From Lachnospiraceae bacterium NC2004 (GTDB lineage Bacteria > Bacillota > Clostridia > Lachnospirales > Lachnospiraceae), in assembly GCA_000621905.1 (NCBI GenBank), contig JHXB01000009.1, positions 1 to 64,000 on the forward strand: a DNA stretch of 64,000 nt. Reading direction: 5' to 3'. Position numbers and translations under genes: made by a program. Numbering within the stretch: the first letter of the stretch is position 1; every line of letters starts with the position of its first letter. Of the stretch, positions 1 through 10,288 are shown in pieces. Below the pieces are notes generated by a model. It worked only from the letters and a program-made list of their open reading frames with translations, made no database searches and was not told where the DNA came from.

Positions 1-125
<125 letters not shown>

Positions 126-333
126 ATTTAATCCTTGGTCAAAATAACACTAAGCTATTTTATACCTGTTTACTGTTTATAGGTTGTATTATACAACTTC
201 GCAATCTTTAGACCAGTATAATCTAAAGTTACTCTTAGTCATATTCAGGTTTGTCTCATTATTCAATTATCAAGGTATATGGCCTTTATTCAGGCCGTAA
301 AAAAGTTACCGATTAACTCGGCAACGGATTGTA

Positions 334-362
334 TATTATCACATTGATAAATACTTGTCAAC
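334..362 (-). promoter_or_regulatory. sigma-A promoter of the rRNA operon
   Basis: On the minus strand there is a TTGACA at 357-362, a 17-bp spacer and TAATAT at 334-339. It lies about 210 bp upstream of the mature 16S end. That leaves a leader of roughly 200 nt, a usual length for pre-rRNA processing signals. Confidence 0.85.
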
Positions 363-395
363 AACTTTTTTTCATTTTTTTTAAAAAAGTTGAAA

Positions 396-483
396 CGCAG
401 AAGGAGGGATTTGAACCCTCGCGCCGGTCACCCGACCTATACCCTTAGCAGGGGCACCTCTTCAGCCACTTGAGTACTTCTGC
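396..483 (-). tRNA. tRNA-Ser (anticodon GCT)
   Basis: The minus strand folds as a class II tRNA of 88 nt. The acceptor arm is GCAGAAG with CTTCTGC, the discriminator base is G, the T-arm contains GGTTCAAATCC, and the long variable arm is typical of serine tRNAs. The anticodon loop CTGCTAA gives GCT, which reads AGC/AGT codons. It lies just upstream of the rRNA promoter and has its own promoter. Confidence 0.95.
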
Positions 484-558
484 AAATGCCTAAACCAAGA
501 AATTATAGCTTCTAGCTACAATCCATTATTATGCTGTGTCACAAATAGCGACTTGATT

Positions 559-587
559 ATCTTAACAAAAGAGAATTCATTTGTCAA
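559..587 (-). promoter_or_regulatory. sigma-A promoter of tRNA-Ser
   Basis: The minus strand carries a perfect -35 TTGACA (582-587), a 17-bp spacer and -10 TAAGAT (559-564), about 75 bp upstream of the tRNA. The 484-803 gap otherwise holds only this and the promoter of the next gene. Confidence 0.8.
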
Positions 588-700
588 CAATTTTTTAATG
601 TTATTTTGCCTTATTTTTAGGGACTTTTTGAGGATTTTGTTAAACCACAAGATGTGGGTTTCTTCTATATATATTGGTACAAGATATATTTAGTTATCAT

Positions 701-730
701 TTGACATGTCTTTTAAATGAATATTATTCT
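701..730 (+). promoter_or_regulatory. probable promoter of the HD-GYP gene
   Basis: A perfect TTGACA at 701-706 is followed after 18 bp by TATTCT at 725-730. It sits about 75 bp before the start codon at 804. The -10 is imperfect. Confidence 0.5.
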
Positions 731-803
731 AAACTCATATATTATATGCTATACTTAATTTATAACTGTAGTTTATCATTTGTACATTTAAGGGGATATA
801 TTT

Positions 804-2375
804 ATGAGTAAGATTACAGATATAATTATCGGCATTACAAGACATCTATATAACTGGCTTTTCTACTGCGGGCTTAATCGTAATGAATTTAAAAGTATTG
901 CTAATCAGATATACAGTCGAAACATGAAAATGATAAAAACTGCTTCAGGTCTTGTTGCTGCTTTAGGATATATCTATATTATAATTAGCCTGTTTGCTCC
1001 TGTTGGAAATGTATGGCTTTATGCTTATATAAGTATTGCAGGATCTATCTCTTTATGCCTTTCAATCAGATTTAAAAACAATAATTCAAGATATACGTTG
1101 ATTATTAGTCATTTTCTTTTATTATGCGTGACAATTTACGGAATCATACTGAGCTTCCTATCCGGACACTTTGACAGCCCCTCAACCAGTATTATTGTAT
1201 TTCTAGTGATTTTACCGCTTGTTATCATTGACAGACCGCTTCGAATGTATTTTGTTATAATAGTTTACGCAACTATATTTCTGATATTGTCTAAAGAATT
1301 TAAAACAAGTGATGCTTTCCTTACTGATTTGGTTAATACTGTAACCTGTATATTCCTCGGTCTCGTTGTATATACAATTAATATAAGGATAAATGTAAGA
1401 GAGCTATATCACAGCAAACAGATAGAAAACATGAATACCGGAATCATAACTTCTTTAGCTTCTACTATAGATGCCAAGGATCATTATACAAGCGGTCATT
1501 CACAGAGAGTTGCCAATTATTCATTATTGATTGCCAAAAAGATGGGTAAATCAGTTGAAGAACAGAGAATCATATATACTGCGGGTCTACTACATGATAT
1601 TGGTAAAATCAGAGTTTCTGAGAGTATCATCAATAAGAATGGTAGATTGACTAATCAGGAATTTGATCAGATTAAAGTTCATCCCAGCTCAGGTTTTCAT
1701 ATTTTAAAGAACATACAGAGTAATGAACAGATTGGATATGGTGCTAAATACCATCATGAAAGGTATGATGGTAGCGGTTATCCTAACAGACTTGAAAAAG
1801 AGAATATTCCTGAAATTGCAAGGATTATTGCGGTTGCAGATGCATATGATGCTATGGCGAGTGACAGAAGTTACAGAAAATCTCTTTCTCAGGATATTGT
1901 CCGCTCTGAGATTCTTAAAGGCAAGGGTACTCAATTTGATCCTGATATTGCTGATATTATGCTTGATATTATTGATAACGACATTGATTATAATTTAAGA
2001 GAGAAAGACGATCAATCTTATAACATACTTATTGTCGATGATGATAATCTTAGCATTGAAAATGCTAAATCTATCTTGAGTGTGTTAGTTAATACCTCTA
2101 TTATTTCTGCTAACAATGAAAATGAAGCATTATCTATCATAAATAATTATGATATTGACTTGATTATGTTGGATATCAATATAAAAGATATTGACGGATT
2201 CTCACTTTATAAGAAGATTATTGAACTTCAGGATATTCCAACAATCCTTATGACGGGAGACAAGAGTAAGGATACTCTTAAAAATGTAAGAACTTTAGGA
2301 TTTACTGATTATCTTACAAAACCTTTAAATGAATCTATAACCAGAGAGACTGTTTACAGTATTCTACATACATAA
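804..2375 (+). CDS. membrane-anchored HD-GYP protein with C-terminal receiver domain
   Basis: The 523-residue protein probably degrades cyclic di-GMP. About six membrane segments fill residues 45-195. An HD-GYP domain covers roughly 210-395, with HD in LLHDIGK near 264 and the signature HHERYDGSGYP at 317-327. A response-regulator receiver domain covers about 405-520, with acidic residues in LIVDDD, phospho-acceptor Asp457 and Lys506 in TKP. The usual order in this family is receiver first and HD-GYP second; here it is reversed and membrane-tethered. The ATG has an AAGGGG ribosome site. The gene stands alone between tRNA-Ser and the convergent fumarase genes. c-di-GMP hydrolysis is inferred from the intact motif, and the input signal is unknown. 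Confidence 0.88.
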   Translation: MSKITDIIIGITRHLYNWLFYCGLNRNEFKSIANQIYSRNMKMIKTASGLVAALGYIYIIISLFAPVGNVWLYAYISIAGSISLCLSIRFKNNNSRYTLIISHFLLLCVTIYGIILSFLSGHFDSPSTSIIVFLVILPLVIIDRPLRMYFVIIVYATIFLILSKEFKTSDAFLTDLVNTVTCIFLGLVVYTINIRINVRELYHSKQIENMNTGIITSLASTIDAKDHYTSGHSQRVANYSLLIAKKMGKSVEEQRIIYTAGLLHDIGKIRVSESIINKNGRLTNQEFDQIKVHPSSGFHILKNIQSNEQIGYGAKYHHERYDGSGYPNRLEKENIPEIARIIAVADAYDAMASDRSYRKSLSQDIVRSEILKGKGTQFDPDIADIMLDIIDNDIDYNLREKDDQSYNILIVDDDNLSIENAKSILSVLVNTSIISANNENEALSIINNYDIDLIMLDINIKDIDGFSLYKKIIELQDIPTILMTGDKSKDTLKNVRTLGFTDYLTKPLNESITRETVYSILHT

Positions 2376-2377
2376 GT

Positions 2378-2402
2378 AAATGGAGCACGATGTGCTCCAT
2401 TT
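2378..2402. terminator. bidirectional terminator hairpin
   Basis: A perfect inverted repeat, AAATGGAGCAC and GTGCTCCATTT around a short loop, lies between the convergent HD-GYP gene and fumarase beta subunit. The A and T flanks give it terminator character on both strands. Confidence 0.75.
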
Positions 2403-2405
2403 GTA

Positions 2406-2957
2406 CTATTTATTAAGATATTCCTCCACTGCGGTCTCATAGAGGTTATTACCTTCGCTGTCTATTATTACTATTACAGGGAGATCCTCTACTTCTAAGC
2501 GTCTGATTGCCTCGGTTCCAAGGTCGTCATATGCAACTACTTCAGCCTTCTTTATACATTTGCTAAGTAATGCGCCTGCTCCTCCGATTGCTGCAAAATA
2601 GACTGATTTGTTGGTTTTTATCGATTCAATAACCTCAGGGCTTCTCTTACCTTTGCCTATCATTCCTGTGAGACCAAGATTTAAGAGAGTTGGGGTATAC
2701 TTATCCATTCTGCTTGATGTTGTCGGGCCCGCAGATCCTATAACCTGTCCAGGTCTTGCAGGGGATGGTCCTAAATAGTATATAATATTACCTTCTATGT
2801 CGATAGGAAGCTCCTCGTTATTTAAAATGGTCTCATACATGCGCTTATGTGCTGCATCTCGTGCAGTATAAATAACACCGGAAATGTAGCAGTAATCACC
2901 TGATCTAAGTTCAGCGGCTGTTTCTTTGTCAATTGGGGCAGTTATTCTCTTGTCCAT
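2406..2957 (-). CDS. fumarate hydratase, class I, beta subunit
   Basis: The 183-residue protein matches the C-terminal (swivel, beta) half of iron-sulfur fumarases and tartrate dehydratases. It has the typical GDYCYISGVIYTARDAAHKR region near residue 20 and the GSAGPTTSSRMD region near residue 75. Together with the alpha subunit encoded just upstream it should interconvert fumarate and malate. Split alpha/beta fumarases are usual in anaerobic Firmicutes, while enterobacterial FumA is one fused chain. An 84-bp gap containing an interspersed repeat separates the two subunits. L-tartrate dehydratase is an alternative, but fumarase is the likelier reading. Confidence 0.88.
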   Translation of the reverse strand: MDKRITAPIDKETAAELRSGDYCYISGVIYTARDAAHKRMYETILNNEELPIDIEGNIIYYLGPSPARPGQVIGSAGPTTSSRMDKYTPTLLNLGLTGMIGKGKRSPEVIESIKTNKSVYFAAIGGAGALLSKCIKKAEVVAYDDLGTEAIRRLEVEDLPVIVIIDSEGNNLYETAVEEYLNK

Positions 2958-2975
2958 TATATTTCTCCTTTATTA

Positions 2976-3026
2976 TATTGACCTTCTAACGAAGGTCAAA
3001 GATTCTTCGCTTTGCTCAGAATGACA
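2976..3026. repeat. interspersed repeat (REP-type) with stem
   Basis: A small hairpin (TTGACCTTC / GAAGGTCAA) is followed by the core AGATTCTTCGC...CTCAGAATGACA, the reverse form of GTCATTCTGAGCGAAGCGAA. The same core recurs throughout the window. Here it sits between the two fumarase subunit genes, so it would be part of their mRNA. Confidence 0.8.
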
Positions 3027-3041
3027 TTTATATACCTAATA

Positions 3042-3884
3042 TCAAATAGTTCTTCTTGAGTGGCGGTTTACATGACAGCACATATTGATTGCACATGGCA
3101 TTCCCGCTATATGTGTTGCAAATGTTTCAATGTTGACCGCTAGTGCTGTATTACTTCCTCCAAGTCCCGCAGGGCCTATACCTAAAGCATTTATCTCATT
3201 TAACAAATCTTCTTCCAATGCCTTAATATGCTCATCAGGATGATGAGTATTGATATCTCTTGTTAAAGCTGTCTTAGCAAGGATAGCTGCTTTCTCGAAG
3301 TTACCGCCAATTCCAACTCCTACAACAAATGGAGGACACGCATTTGGTCCAGCCATACTTACAGCTTCAACCACTGACTTCTTGATTCCTTCCACCCCGT
3401 CTGCAGGTTTAAGCATATACATTCTACTCATATTCTCGCTTCCAAATCCCTTAGGAGCAACTGTTATCTCGATATTCTCGCCCTCAACTATATCATAATG
3501 AATAATCGCAGGGGTGTTGTCCTTGGTATTCTCCCTTATTATAGGGTCTTTTACCACTGATTTTCTAAGGTATCCTTCAACATATCCCTGTCTAACGCCT
3601 TCATTTATCGCGTCTGTGAGATTCATACCTGTTACATGTACATCCTGACCTAATTTGACAAATACAATCGCCATTCCGGTATCCTGGCATATTGGAATCT
3701 GGTCTTTATCCGCAATCTCAAGGTTCTCTATCAACTGCCCAATAATCTTCTTGCCGAGCTCATTCTTCTCTGTGTCAAATGCTTTCTTTACCGCAGATTC
3801 GATGTCATTTGACAAATAAAGATTAGCTTCGATGCACATCTCTTTTATATTACTGATTATGATACTTGCGTCAATCTCTCTCAT
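3042..3884 (-). CDS. fumarate hydratase, class I, alpha subunit
   Basis: The 280-residue protein is the iron-sulfur catalytic half of class I fumarase. Cysteines likely to ligate the [4Fe-4S] cluster are in IPICQDTGMA (near residue 64), GPNACPPFVVGVGIGG (near 183) and the C-terminal INMCCH. The family motif GPAGLGGSNTALAVN is near 236. It starts at an ATG preceded by TTAGGAG and is the first gene of the fumarase pair. Its cytoplasmic role is in the branched or reductive TCA reactions of an anaerobe. Confidence 0.9.
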   Translation of the reverse strand: MREIDASIIISNIKEMCIEANLYLSNDIESAVKKAFDTEKNELGKKIIGQLIENLEIADKDQIPICQDTGMAIVFVKLGQDVHVTGMNLTDAINEGVRQGYVEGYLRKSVVKDPIIRENTKDNTPAIIHYDIVEGENIEITVAPKGFGSENMSRMYMLKPADGVEGIKKSVVEAVSMAGPNACPPFVVGVGIGGNFEKAAILAKTALTRDINTHHPDEHIKALEEDLLNEINALGIGPAGLGGSNTALAVNIETFATHIAGMPCAINMCCHVNRHSRRTI

Positions 3885-3914
3885 TGTTATCTCCTAATAA
3901 TACTTTTAATTACT

Positions 3915-4715
3915 TTATGAAACGCTTGAAACTCCATAGTATTCTTCTATAGACATAAGCCATACAGCAAGATATTCATTCTTAAACATATCTGAATGAT
4001 ACTCAGTTTTACCGTCGTTAAAGAAAATTGTTTTCTTTCCGTAATCCACAACCCATATGTCGTCTTTGCCGTACGCTGTAAGCTCATATCTGTACTCAGA
4101 GGCATTATTGGCATCTAAGTGACACTGCTTGATTACAACGTCTGTATCGTGAAAATTGTTAGCTATAGCAAGGGCCATCATAATATAATCTTCGTTTTTA
4201 TAAAAATTAGGATTAAGTTCTGAATCAACGATCATTGTTGCTAAAATGTCATAGAATAATTTTCTGTTGATTGTGCGTCCCTTTTCTAATACTTTAGAGT
4301 CTATATAGTCAAGTAATCCGTTCAAATTCTTATCTGAATAAAGAACTGTTGAACCGTTCATACCCCCGTTAGGAGTGATTGTAATATCATTACCTGATTT
4401 TACTACGTCGGTATAACTATATTTAGTAACATTTCCTGATGTGCTAGCTGAACTACTATCTGATGTTGCTTCTGTGGTTGAAGTATTATCGCTGCTTCCG
4501 TTGCCGGTTAAATCAAGATTATTAATATTATCTACCGCGTCATTAAGCTTATCAAGATTAATACCACCGTCATTTGAATCTGATGAGGCTTCCTCAGAAA
4601 CTGTTTCTTCCTTATTGCTCGCAACACTGTTACTCTCGGCAGGTGTCTTAGAACCACATCCTGTAAATGATAATACAACAAATACTGTAATTAACAATAC
4701 ACTTACTCTTCTCAT
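3915..4715 (-). CDS. putative lipoprotein with low-complexity linker
   Basis: The 266-residue protein starts with a lipoprotein signal peptide (MRRVSVLLITVFVVLSFTGC), with the lipobox cysteine at residue 20. A Ser/Thr/Asp/Asn-rich linker of about 75 residues follows, then a globular domain from about residue 95 to the end with no motif I recognise. It probably sits on the outer face of the membrane. It lies 30 bp upstream of fumarase alpha on the same strand, so it may be cotranscribed, but nothing links it functionally to fumarase. Confidence 0.75.
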   Translation of the reverse strand: MRRVSVLLITVFVVLSFTGCGSKTPAESNSVASNKEETVSEEASSDSNDGGINLDKLNDAVDNINNLDLTGNGSSDNTSTTEATSDSSSASTSGNVTKYSYTDVVKSGNDITITPNGGMNGSTVLYSDKNLNGLLDYIDSKVLEKGRTINRKLFYDILATMIVDSELNPNFYKNEDYIMMALAIANNFHDTDVVIKQCHLDANNASEYRYELTAYGKDDIWVVDYGKKTIFFNDGKTEYHSDMFKNEYLAVWLMSIEEYYGVSSVS

Positions 4716-4739
4716 TATTATATTCCTCTCTTTATAAAC

Positions 4740-4876
4740 AGTTATCCCTCATTTCATTCGGGATAAAGATTCTTCGCTACGCTCAGAATGACATTTTTTA
4801 TATATTAAAACAAGATGTCATCCTGAATGTTGAAAATAACTCCCCAATGGGGACTGTCCCTATTGGGGAGTTAGCT
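4740..4876. repeat. two interspersed repeat families
   Basis: First comes a REP-type copy (CAGAATGACA core near 4781-4792) next to a small GTTATCCC...GGGATAA stem. Then comes a hairpin with arms AACTCCCCAAT (about 4839) and ATTGGGGAGTT (about 4862) around GGGACTGTCCC. No gene lies in the gap. Confidence 0.75.
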
Positions 4877-4918
4877 AAAACTTAACTAAATGGAATAAGA
4901 TCTATCCCCACCAGTTAA

Positions 4919-5770
4919 TTAATAATCGAGATATGCTCTTTTATTAAGTACTTCGTAAGATGTTGCACCATAAGGCATAGTAATTCCGGTAGTAGTATCA
5001 ACCTTTTTATTCTTATATAAGTATAAAAATTCACTATTTACATCTACAATATTACCTGAAGCGTCTTTAAATGCTATATCAGCTGCAACATATACTCCAC
5101 CTCTACCCTTATACTTAGTACTTGCATGAAGTTTATATTTTCCTGACTCTACCTTTATTGAAGACTTAACATTCTTACCATAGCCTTTATACTTAGCTTC
5201 TAAACCTCTACTCCAACCATCTGGATAAACAGTTAATTTGGTCTTACTAAAGTCAATACCTGACTTGTATACATTAATATCTGCATAAGCTTTCTGCTTA
5301 GGTCCTACATGCCATAATGTTCCTGTTTCCTCAGTTACAGGATTACCTGCTGCATCACAAAAAGTAGCAGTAACAGTAGCCCAATTAAAAGCTTTACTAG
5401 AATTGTTAACACCCTGAACTACAATACCTTTACTCTTATTAGTATAAGAAAGTTTAAATGGGTTGCCTTTAACTGTTACTTTATATATAAGACTTCCTCT
5501 ATTTGTTTTAAGAGTTACGGTTGACTTACCTGTCTTCTTGGCTGTCAATATAGCTTTACCATCCTCTTTAGAAACAGAACAAACTGACTTCTTGCTTGAT
5601 TTAACACTCTTAAGTTTACCTAAAAAGATAGTATAGGCAACCTTCTCACCTTTAAATATAGTAACACTCTTCTTCTTAGCAGCCTGTGCAGTGTTACCTG
5701 TTAAACCAAATGCTAGTGTAATAGCTAAAACTGCTACCATAACCTTAAGTAACTTACTAAAATTCTTCAT
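4919..5770 (-). CDS. secreted protein with Ig-like (Big_2-type) domain
   Basis: The signal peptide is MKNFSKLLKVMVAVLAITL and onward, with a likely cut after TAQAA. The upstream in-frame codons are ignored because AAAGGAG sits 7 nt before the ATG at 5770. Residues 30-105 look like a bacterial Ig-like domain (KKSVTIFKGEKV, KKTGKSTVTLKT). The remainder is beta-rich and has the spacing seen in FxLYD-like domains, with no catalytic motif seen. The mature part is lysine-rich and probably secreted or wall-associated. A similar Ig-like stretch occurs in the protein at 35990-37432. Confidence 0.72.
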   Translation of the reverse strand: MKNFSKLLKVMVAVLAITLAFGLTGNTAQAAKKKSVTIFKGEKVAYTIFLGKLKSVKSSKKSVCSVSKEDGKAILTAKKTGKSTVTLKTNRGSLIYKVTVKGNPFKLSYTNKSKGIVVQGVNNSSKAFNWATVTATFCDAAGNPVTEETGTLWHVGPKQKAYADINVYKSGIDFSKTKLTVYPDGWSRGLEAKYKGYGKNVKSSIKVESGKYKLHASTKYKGRGGVYVAADIAFKDASGNIVDVNSEFLYLYKNKKVDTTTGITMPYGATSYEVLNKRAYLDY

Positions 5771-5816
5771 TTTTCTAACTCCTTTAAAAAACAATATAAA
5801 TTTAACTTATGTTTTG

Positions 5817-5855
5817 CTAAGTTTACAATGGGGACTGTCCCCTTTGTAAACTTAG
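5817..5855. terminator. hairpin repeat overlapping the gyrA stop codon
   Basis: Arms CTAAGTTTACAA (5817-5828) and TTGTAAACTTAG (5844-5855) enclose GGGGACTGTCCCC. The gyrA stop codon lies inside the right arm. It is one of several hairpins with this core and is placed to terminate gyrBA transcription, although no long T-run follows. Confidence 0.6.
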
Positions 5856-8359
5856 ACTGAATGTCCATTGTCATCTTCATTCATTTGTCTCTCAAGTTCA
5901 GCTAAATATTCCTCGGTTGCTGATTCTCTAACCTTGGTAATACGTTTAACGAAATCATCTTCATTTAAGTTGAACAACTTAACACCTGAAGTATTTCGTC
6001 CGAGACGAGAAATGTTATCAACCATCATTCTTATGATTGTACCTTCGTTGCTTATAAGCATAATCTCATTGTCATCATTGATAGCCTTAGCGCCTATAAG
6101 TTCTCCGGTACGCTCCATAATCTTGTAACATTTGACACCCTTACCACCTCTGTGCTGTGGTGAGAACTCGTACATATCTGTACGTTTACCCATACCATGC
6201 TCAGACACAAAGAGAAGATCTGTACCCTGGGTATCTAACTGCATTCCTACAACCTCATCGTCTGGATCAAGGTTCATACCTATTACGCCCATAGATGTAC
6301 GTCCGGTCTCTCTTACGTTGTCCTCATGGAAACGTATACACATACCGTACTTGGTAACAAGGAATATATCTTTCTTGTTATTGGTTGATTTAACCTCAAT
6401 CAAATCATCGCCATCTCGTAAGGTAATTGCTGCAAGTCCAGTCTTTCTGATATTTTCAAACTCAGTAAGCTTGGTCTTCTTAACAAGTCCCTTCTTTGTA
6501 GCCATGAAGAGATACCTGCCTTCCTTGTACTCTCTGATAGGAATCATAGCTGTTACATGCTCATCAGCCTGAAGCTGAAGGAGGTTAACGACGGCATTAC
6601 CTCTCGCCGTTCTTGAAGACTCCGGTATCTCATAAGCTTTAAGTCTGTAAACCCTTCCCTTGTTGGTAAAGAACATAATGTAGTGATGGGTTGTCGTCAT
6701 AATAAGGTCTTCAATGTTGTCATCCTCAATTGTTGACATACCCTTAATGCCCTTACCGCCTCTGTTTTGTGACTTAAAGTTGGTTACCGTCATCCTCTTA
6801 ATATATCCTAAATGAGTCATTGCCACAAGACAATTCTCATTTGGAATCATGTCTTCCATGGTGATATCATCGTCGTCAAATCCAATTGTTGTACGTCTTG
6901 GATCACCATATTTGTCGCTGATTAAGGTAATCTCCTCTTTGATAACTCCGAGTAATACCTTCTCATCAGCCAATATCTCTTTCAAATGCTTGATAGTAGC
7001 CATAAGTTCTTTATATTCAGATTCAAGCTTCTCTCTCTCCAAACCTGTAAGAGCGCGAAGCCTCATATCTACTATAGCCTGGGCCTGAGCATCTGACAAT
7101 GAGAATTCTTCAATTAATGAGGCTTTAGCCTCACTAACATTAGATGAACCTCTGATTATCTCAATAACTCTGTCTATATTATCAAGAGCAACTAACAATC
7201 CTTCTAAGATATGTGCTCTCTCTTCAGCTTTATTGAGCTCAAACTTGGTTCTTCTTGTTACTACTTCTTTCTGATGCTTTAAGTAGTAATCAAGCATTTG
7301 ATATATATTAAGCGTCTCAGGCTTACCATCTACCAATGCTAACATATTAACACCAAATGTATCCTGAAGCTGAGTATGCTTATATAACTGATTTAACAAG
7401 ACGTTGGCATTGACATCACGTCTTAACTCAATTACGATGCGCATACCTTCTCTTGATGACTCGTCACGAAGCTCGGTTATACCGTCTATCTTCTTATCCT
7501 TGACTAAGTCAGCAATCTTGCTTATAAGTCTTGCTTTATTGACCATATATGGAAGCTCAGTTACAACAATTCGTTGCTTGCCGTTCTTCATAGGCTCTAT
7601 GTCAGTAACGGCGCGTACTTTAATCTTACCTCTACCGGTTCTATATGCTTCCTCTATACCTCTTCTGCCTAAGATTACGGCACCTGTAGGAAAATCAGGT
7701 CCTTTAATAATCTCCATAATCTCATCAACAGTGGTCTCTTTATCATTAATCTGATTATCTATAAGTCTTACAACTGCGTCGATAATCTCAATTAAGTTGT
7801 GAGGCGGAATATTGGTAGCCATACCTACCGCAATACCTGATGTACCGTTAGCAAGAAGGTTAGGATAACGGCTAGGAAGAACTACAGGTTCTTTCTCTGT
7901 CTCATCAAAGTTAGGTACAAAATCTACCGTATCTTTGTTGATATCTGCAGTCATCTCCATTGAAATCTTAGAAAGTCTTGCCTCGGTATAACGCATTGCA
8001 GCAGCAGAATCGCCATCGACAGAACCAAAGTTACCATGTCCATCAACAAGCATATATCTTGTATTCCACTCCTGGGCCAACTTAACTAACGCCTCATAGA
8101 TTGAACTGTCACCGTGTGGGTGATATTTACCCATGGTATCTCCGACAATACGGGCACACTTACGGTGTGGTTTGTCGGGACCATTGTTAAGTTCTATCAT
8201 TGAATGAAGGATACGCCTCTGTACAGGCTTAAGACCGTCTCTTACATCAGGAAGCGCACGCGCTACAATTACTGACATTGCGTAGTCAATGTAGTTGCGC
8301 TCCATGGTCTTTTTTAAATCGACTTCATTTACTTTGTCAAATATTTCGTTCTCGTCCAA
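5852..8359 (-). CDS. gyrA: DNA gyrase subunit A
   Basis: The 835-residue subunit breaks and rejoins DNA in the A2B2 gyrase. The catalytic tyrosine is Tyr124 in [11 protein letters not shown]. The quinolone-determining segment [13 protein letters not shown] has the susceptible-type Ser85 and Glu89. The C-terminal beta-pinwheel carries a GyrA box of the form QNRGGKG, one residue off the canonical sequence. The start codon is TTG, chosen because AGGAGG lies 9 nt upstream and the protein aligns from there. It lies 11 bp after gyrB in the origin-linked operon. Confidence 0.98.
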   Translation of the reverse strand: MDENEIFDKVNEVDLKKTMERNYIDYAMSVIVARALPDVRDGLKPVQRRILHSMIELNNGPDKPHRKCARIVGDTMGKYHPHGDSSIYEALVKLAQEWNTRYMLVDGHGNFGSVDGDSAAAMRYTEARLSKISMEMTADINKDTVDFVPNFDETEKEPVVLPSRYPNLLANGTSGIAVGMATNIPPHNLIEIIDAVVRLIDNQINDKETTVDEIMEIIKGPDFPTGAVILGRRGIEEAYRTGRGKIKVRAVTDIEPMKNGKQRIVVTELPYMVNKARLISKIADLVKDKKIDGITELRDESSREGMRIVIELRRDVNANVLLNQLYKHTQLQDTFGVNMLALVDGKPETLNIYQMLDYYLKHQKEVVTRRTKFELNKAEERAHILEGLLVALDNIDRVIEIIRGSSNVSEAKASLIEEFSLSDAQAQAIVDMRLRALTGLEREKLESEYKELMATIKHLKEILADEKVLLGVIKEEITLISDKYGDPRRTTIGFDDDDITMEDMIPNENCLVAMTHLGYIKRMTVTNFKSQNRGGKGIKGMSTIEDDNIEDLIMTTTHHYIMFFTNKGRVYRLKAYEIPESSRTARGNAVVNLLQLQADEHVTAMIPIREYKEGRYLFMATKKGLVKKTKLTEFENIRKTGLAAITLRDGDDLIEVKSTNNKKDIFLVTKYGMCIRFHEDNVRETGRTSMGVIGMNLDPDDEVVGMQLDTQGTDLLFVSEHGMGKRTDMYEFSPQHRGGKGVKCYKIMERTGELIGAKAINDDNEIMLISNEGTIIRMMVDNISRLGRNTSGVKLFNLNEDDFVKRITKVRESATEEYLAELERQMNEDDNGHSV

Positions 8360-8370
8360 AGGTCTACCTC

Positions 8371-10287
8371 CTATACATCAAGATTAGTTACATATCTGGC
8401 ATTTTCTTCGATAAACTCTCTTCTAGGCTCTACCTTATCACCCATCAAAGTGTTGAATACTACATCAACCTCTGACTCTGTGGCAGGATCAATATTAACC
8501 TGATGAAGTATACGCTTTGCAGGATCCATAGTTGTCTCCCAAAGCTGATCTGCATCCATCTCTCCAAGACCTTTATAACGCTGAATCTTGTTGTTACTGT
8601 CACGACCAACTTCCTGAAGTATCTTATCAAGTTCAGCATCTGAATATGCATACCATGTCTTCTTGTTCTTGTCAAGTTTATAAAGAGGTGGCTGTGCAAG
8701 ATACACATGTCCCTGCTTAATTAGTTCAGGCATAAATCTATAGAAAAATGTTAACAACAGCGTTGCAATGTGAGCACCGTCAACATCGGCATCCGTCATT
8801 ATAATAATCTTGTTATAACGAAGCTTACTTATATCAAAATTGTCGTGAATACCTGTACCAAATGCGGTAATCATCGCCTTAATCTCTTCATTTACAAGAA
8901 TCTTGTCAATACGAGCCTTCTCAACGTTAAGAATCTTACCTCTAAGTGGAAGAATAGCCTGTGTTGCACGATTACGAGCAGTCTTAGCAGATCCACCCGC
9001 TGAATCTCCCTCGACTATGTAAATCTCGCACTCATCAGCATTTTTAGATGAACAATCGGCAAGCTTGCCAGGAAGCGCCATGTTATCTGATAATGTTGAC
9101 TTTCTTGCAACATCTCTTGCCTTTCTAGCGGCTATTCTTGCACGCTGAGCAACTATTGCCTTATTGACAATAGCCTTAGCAATTGTAGGATTCTGCTCTA
9201 AGAAGTAGGTAAGCTGCTCTGAAACCACCGAATCTACAGCTCCTCTTGCCTCAGAGTTACCAAGCTTCTGCTTGGTCTGTCCCTCAAACTGTGGCTCTCC
9301 AATCTTAACACTTATGATTGCTGCCATACCCTCTCTTAAATCCTCACCTAAGAGATTATCATCCTTCTCTTTGAGGAGGTTGTTGGTTCTCGCATAATCA
9401 TTAAATGTCTTGGTTATTGCGTTTCTAAAACCTGTAAGATGTGTACCACCCTCAGGAGTAATTACGTTATTAACAAAGCTGTAGGTAGTCTCATTAAATG
9501 AGTCATTATGCTGAAATGCAACCTCTACCTCAACTCCGTCTCTATTGCCCTCACAGTAGATAACCTTGTTATACTGGGCATCTTTATGTCTGTTGATATA
9601 TTCAACAAATTCTACAATACCGCCTTCATAGTGGAAACTTCTTTCCTTCTCTTTGCCCGGACGAAGGTCTGTAAGCGTAACCTTAAGTCCCTTGGTAAGA
9701 AATGCAGTCTCTCTTAATCTGGCTCTTAATGTATCATAATCATATTCTAATGTCTCAAAGATGGTATCATCAGCCAAAAATGTAACTTTGGTTCCAACTC
9801 TTGAAGTCTTACCTGCCTCCTCTAACGGATAACATGGTTTACCCTTCTCGTAGCGCTGTTTATAAATCTTGCCGTCTTTGAAAATCTCAACTTCAAGCCA
9901 TGTAGATAAAGCATTAACAACAGATGCACCTACACCATGAAGTCCACCGGATACCTTGTATCCGCCACCGCCAAACTTACCACCGGCGTGAAGCACTGTA
10001 AATACTACCTCTACAGCAGGAATTCCTGCTTTTGGGTGAATACCGATAGGAATACCACGACCATTGTCGATTACAGTAATTGTCTTGTCAGGATTGATAA
10101 ATACCTCAATCTCAGTACAATAACCTGCCAACGCCTCATCAACAGAGTTATCTACAATCTCGTACACCAGATGATGAAGTCCTCTTTCGGAAGTCGAACC
10201 AATATACATACCCGGTCTCTTTCTTACAGCCTCTAATCCTTCAAGTATCTGGATCTCACCTGCTTCGTACTCATGCTCTACAGCCAT
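8371..10287 (-). CDS. gyrB: DNA gyrase subunit B
   Basis: The 638-residue ATPase subunit of gyrase has the GHKL ATP-binding motifs ([34 protein letters not shown]), a transducer domain, and a TOPRIM domain with [10 protein letters not shown] near residue 420 and DADVDGAHI near 500. Length is normal for Firmicutes GyrB. The ATG is preceded by AAAGGAGGAATAAC, just after the recF stop, so the two genes are probably translated from one mRNA. Confidence 0.98.
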   Translation of the reverse strand: MAVEHEYEAGEIQILEGLEAVRKRPGMYIGSTSERGLHHLVYEIVDNSVDEALAGYCTEIEVFINPDKTITVIDNGRGIPIGIHPKAGIPAVEVVFTVLHAGGKFGGGGYKVSGGLHGVGASVVNALSTWLEVEIFKDGKIYKQRYEKGKPCYPLEEAGKTSRVGTKVTFLADDTIFETLEYDYDTLRARLRETAFLTKGLKVTLTDLRPGKEKERSFHYEGGIVEFVEYINRHKDAQYNKVIYCEGNRDGVEVEVAFQHNDSFNETTYSFVNNVITPEGGTHLTGFRNAITKTFNDYARTNNLLKEKDDNLLGEDLREGMAAIISVKIGEPQFEGQTKQKLGNSEARGAVDSVVSEQLTYFLEQNPTIAKAIVNKAIVAQRARIAARKARDVARKSTLSDNMALPGKLADCSSKNADECEIYIVEGDSAGGSAKTARNRATQAILPLRGKILNVEKARIDKILVNEEIKAMITAFGTGIHDNFDISKLRYNKIIIMTDADVDGAHIATLLLTFFYRFMPELIKQGHVYLAQPPLYKLDKNKKTWYAYSDAELDKILQEVGRDSNNKIQRYKGLGEMDADQLWETTMDPAKRILHQVNIDPATESEVDVVFNTLMGDKVEPRREFIEENARYVTNLDV

Positions 10288-10288
10288 G

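Noticed and set aside
3250-3498. Long antisense frames opposite fumA, gyrA, gyrB and dnaN
   Set aside because: They are shadows of strongly conserved genes on the other strand, without ribosome sites or recognisable products.
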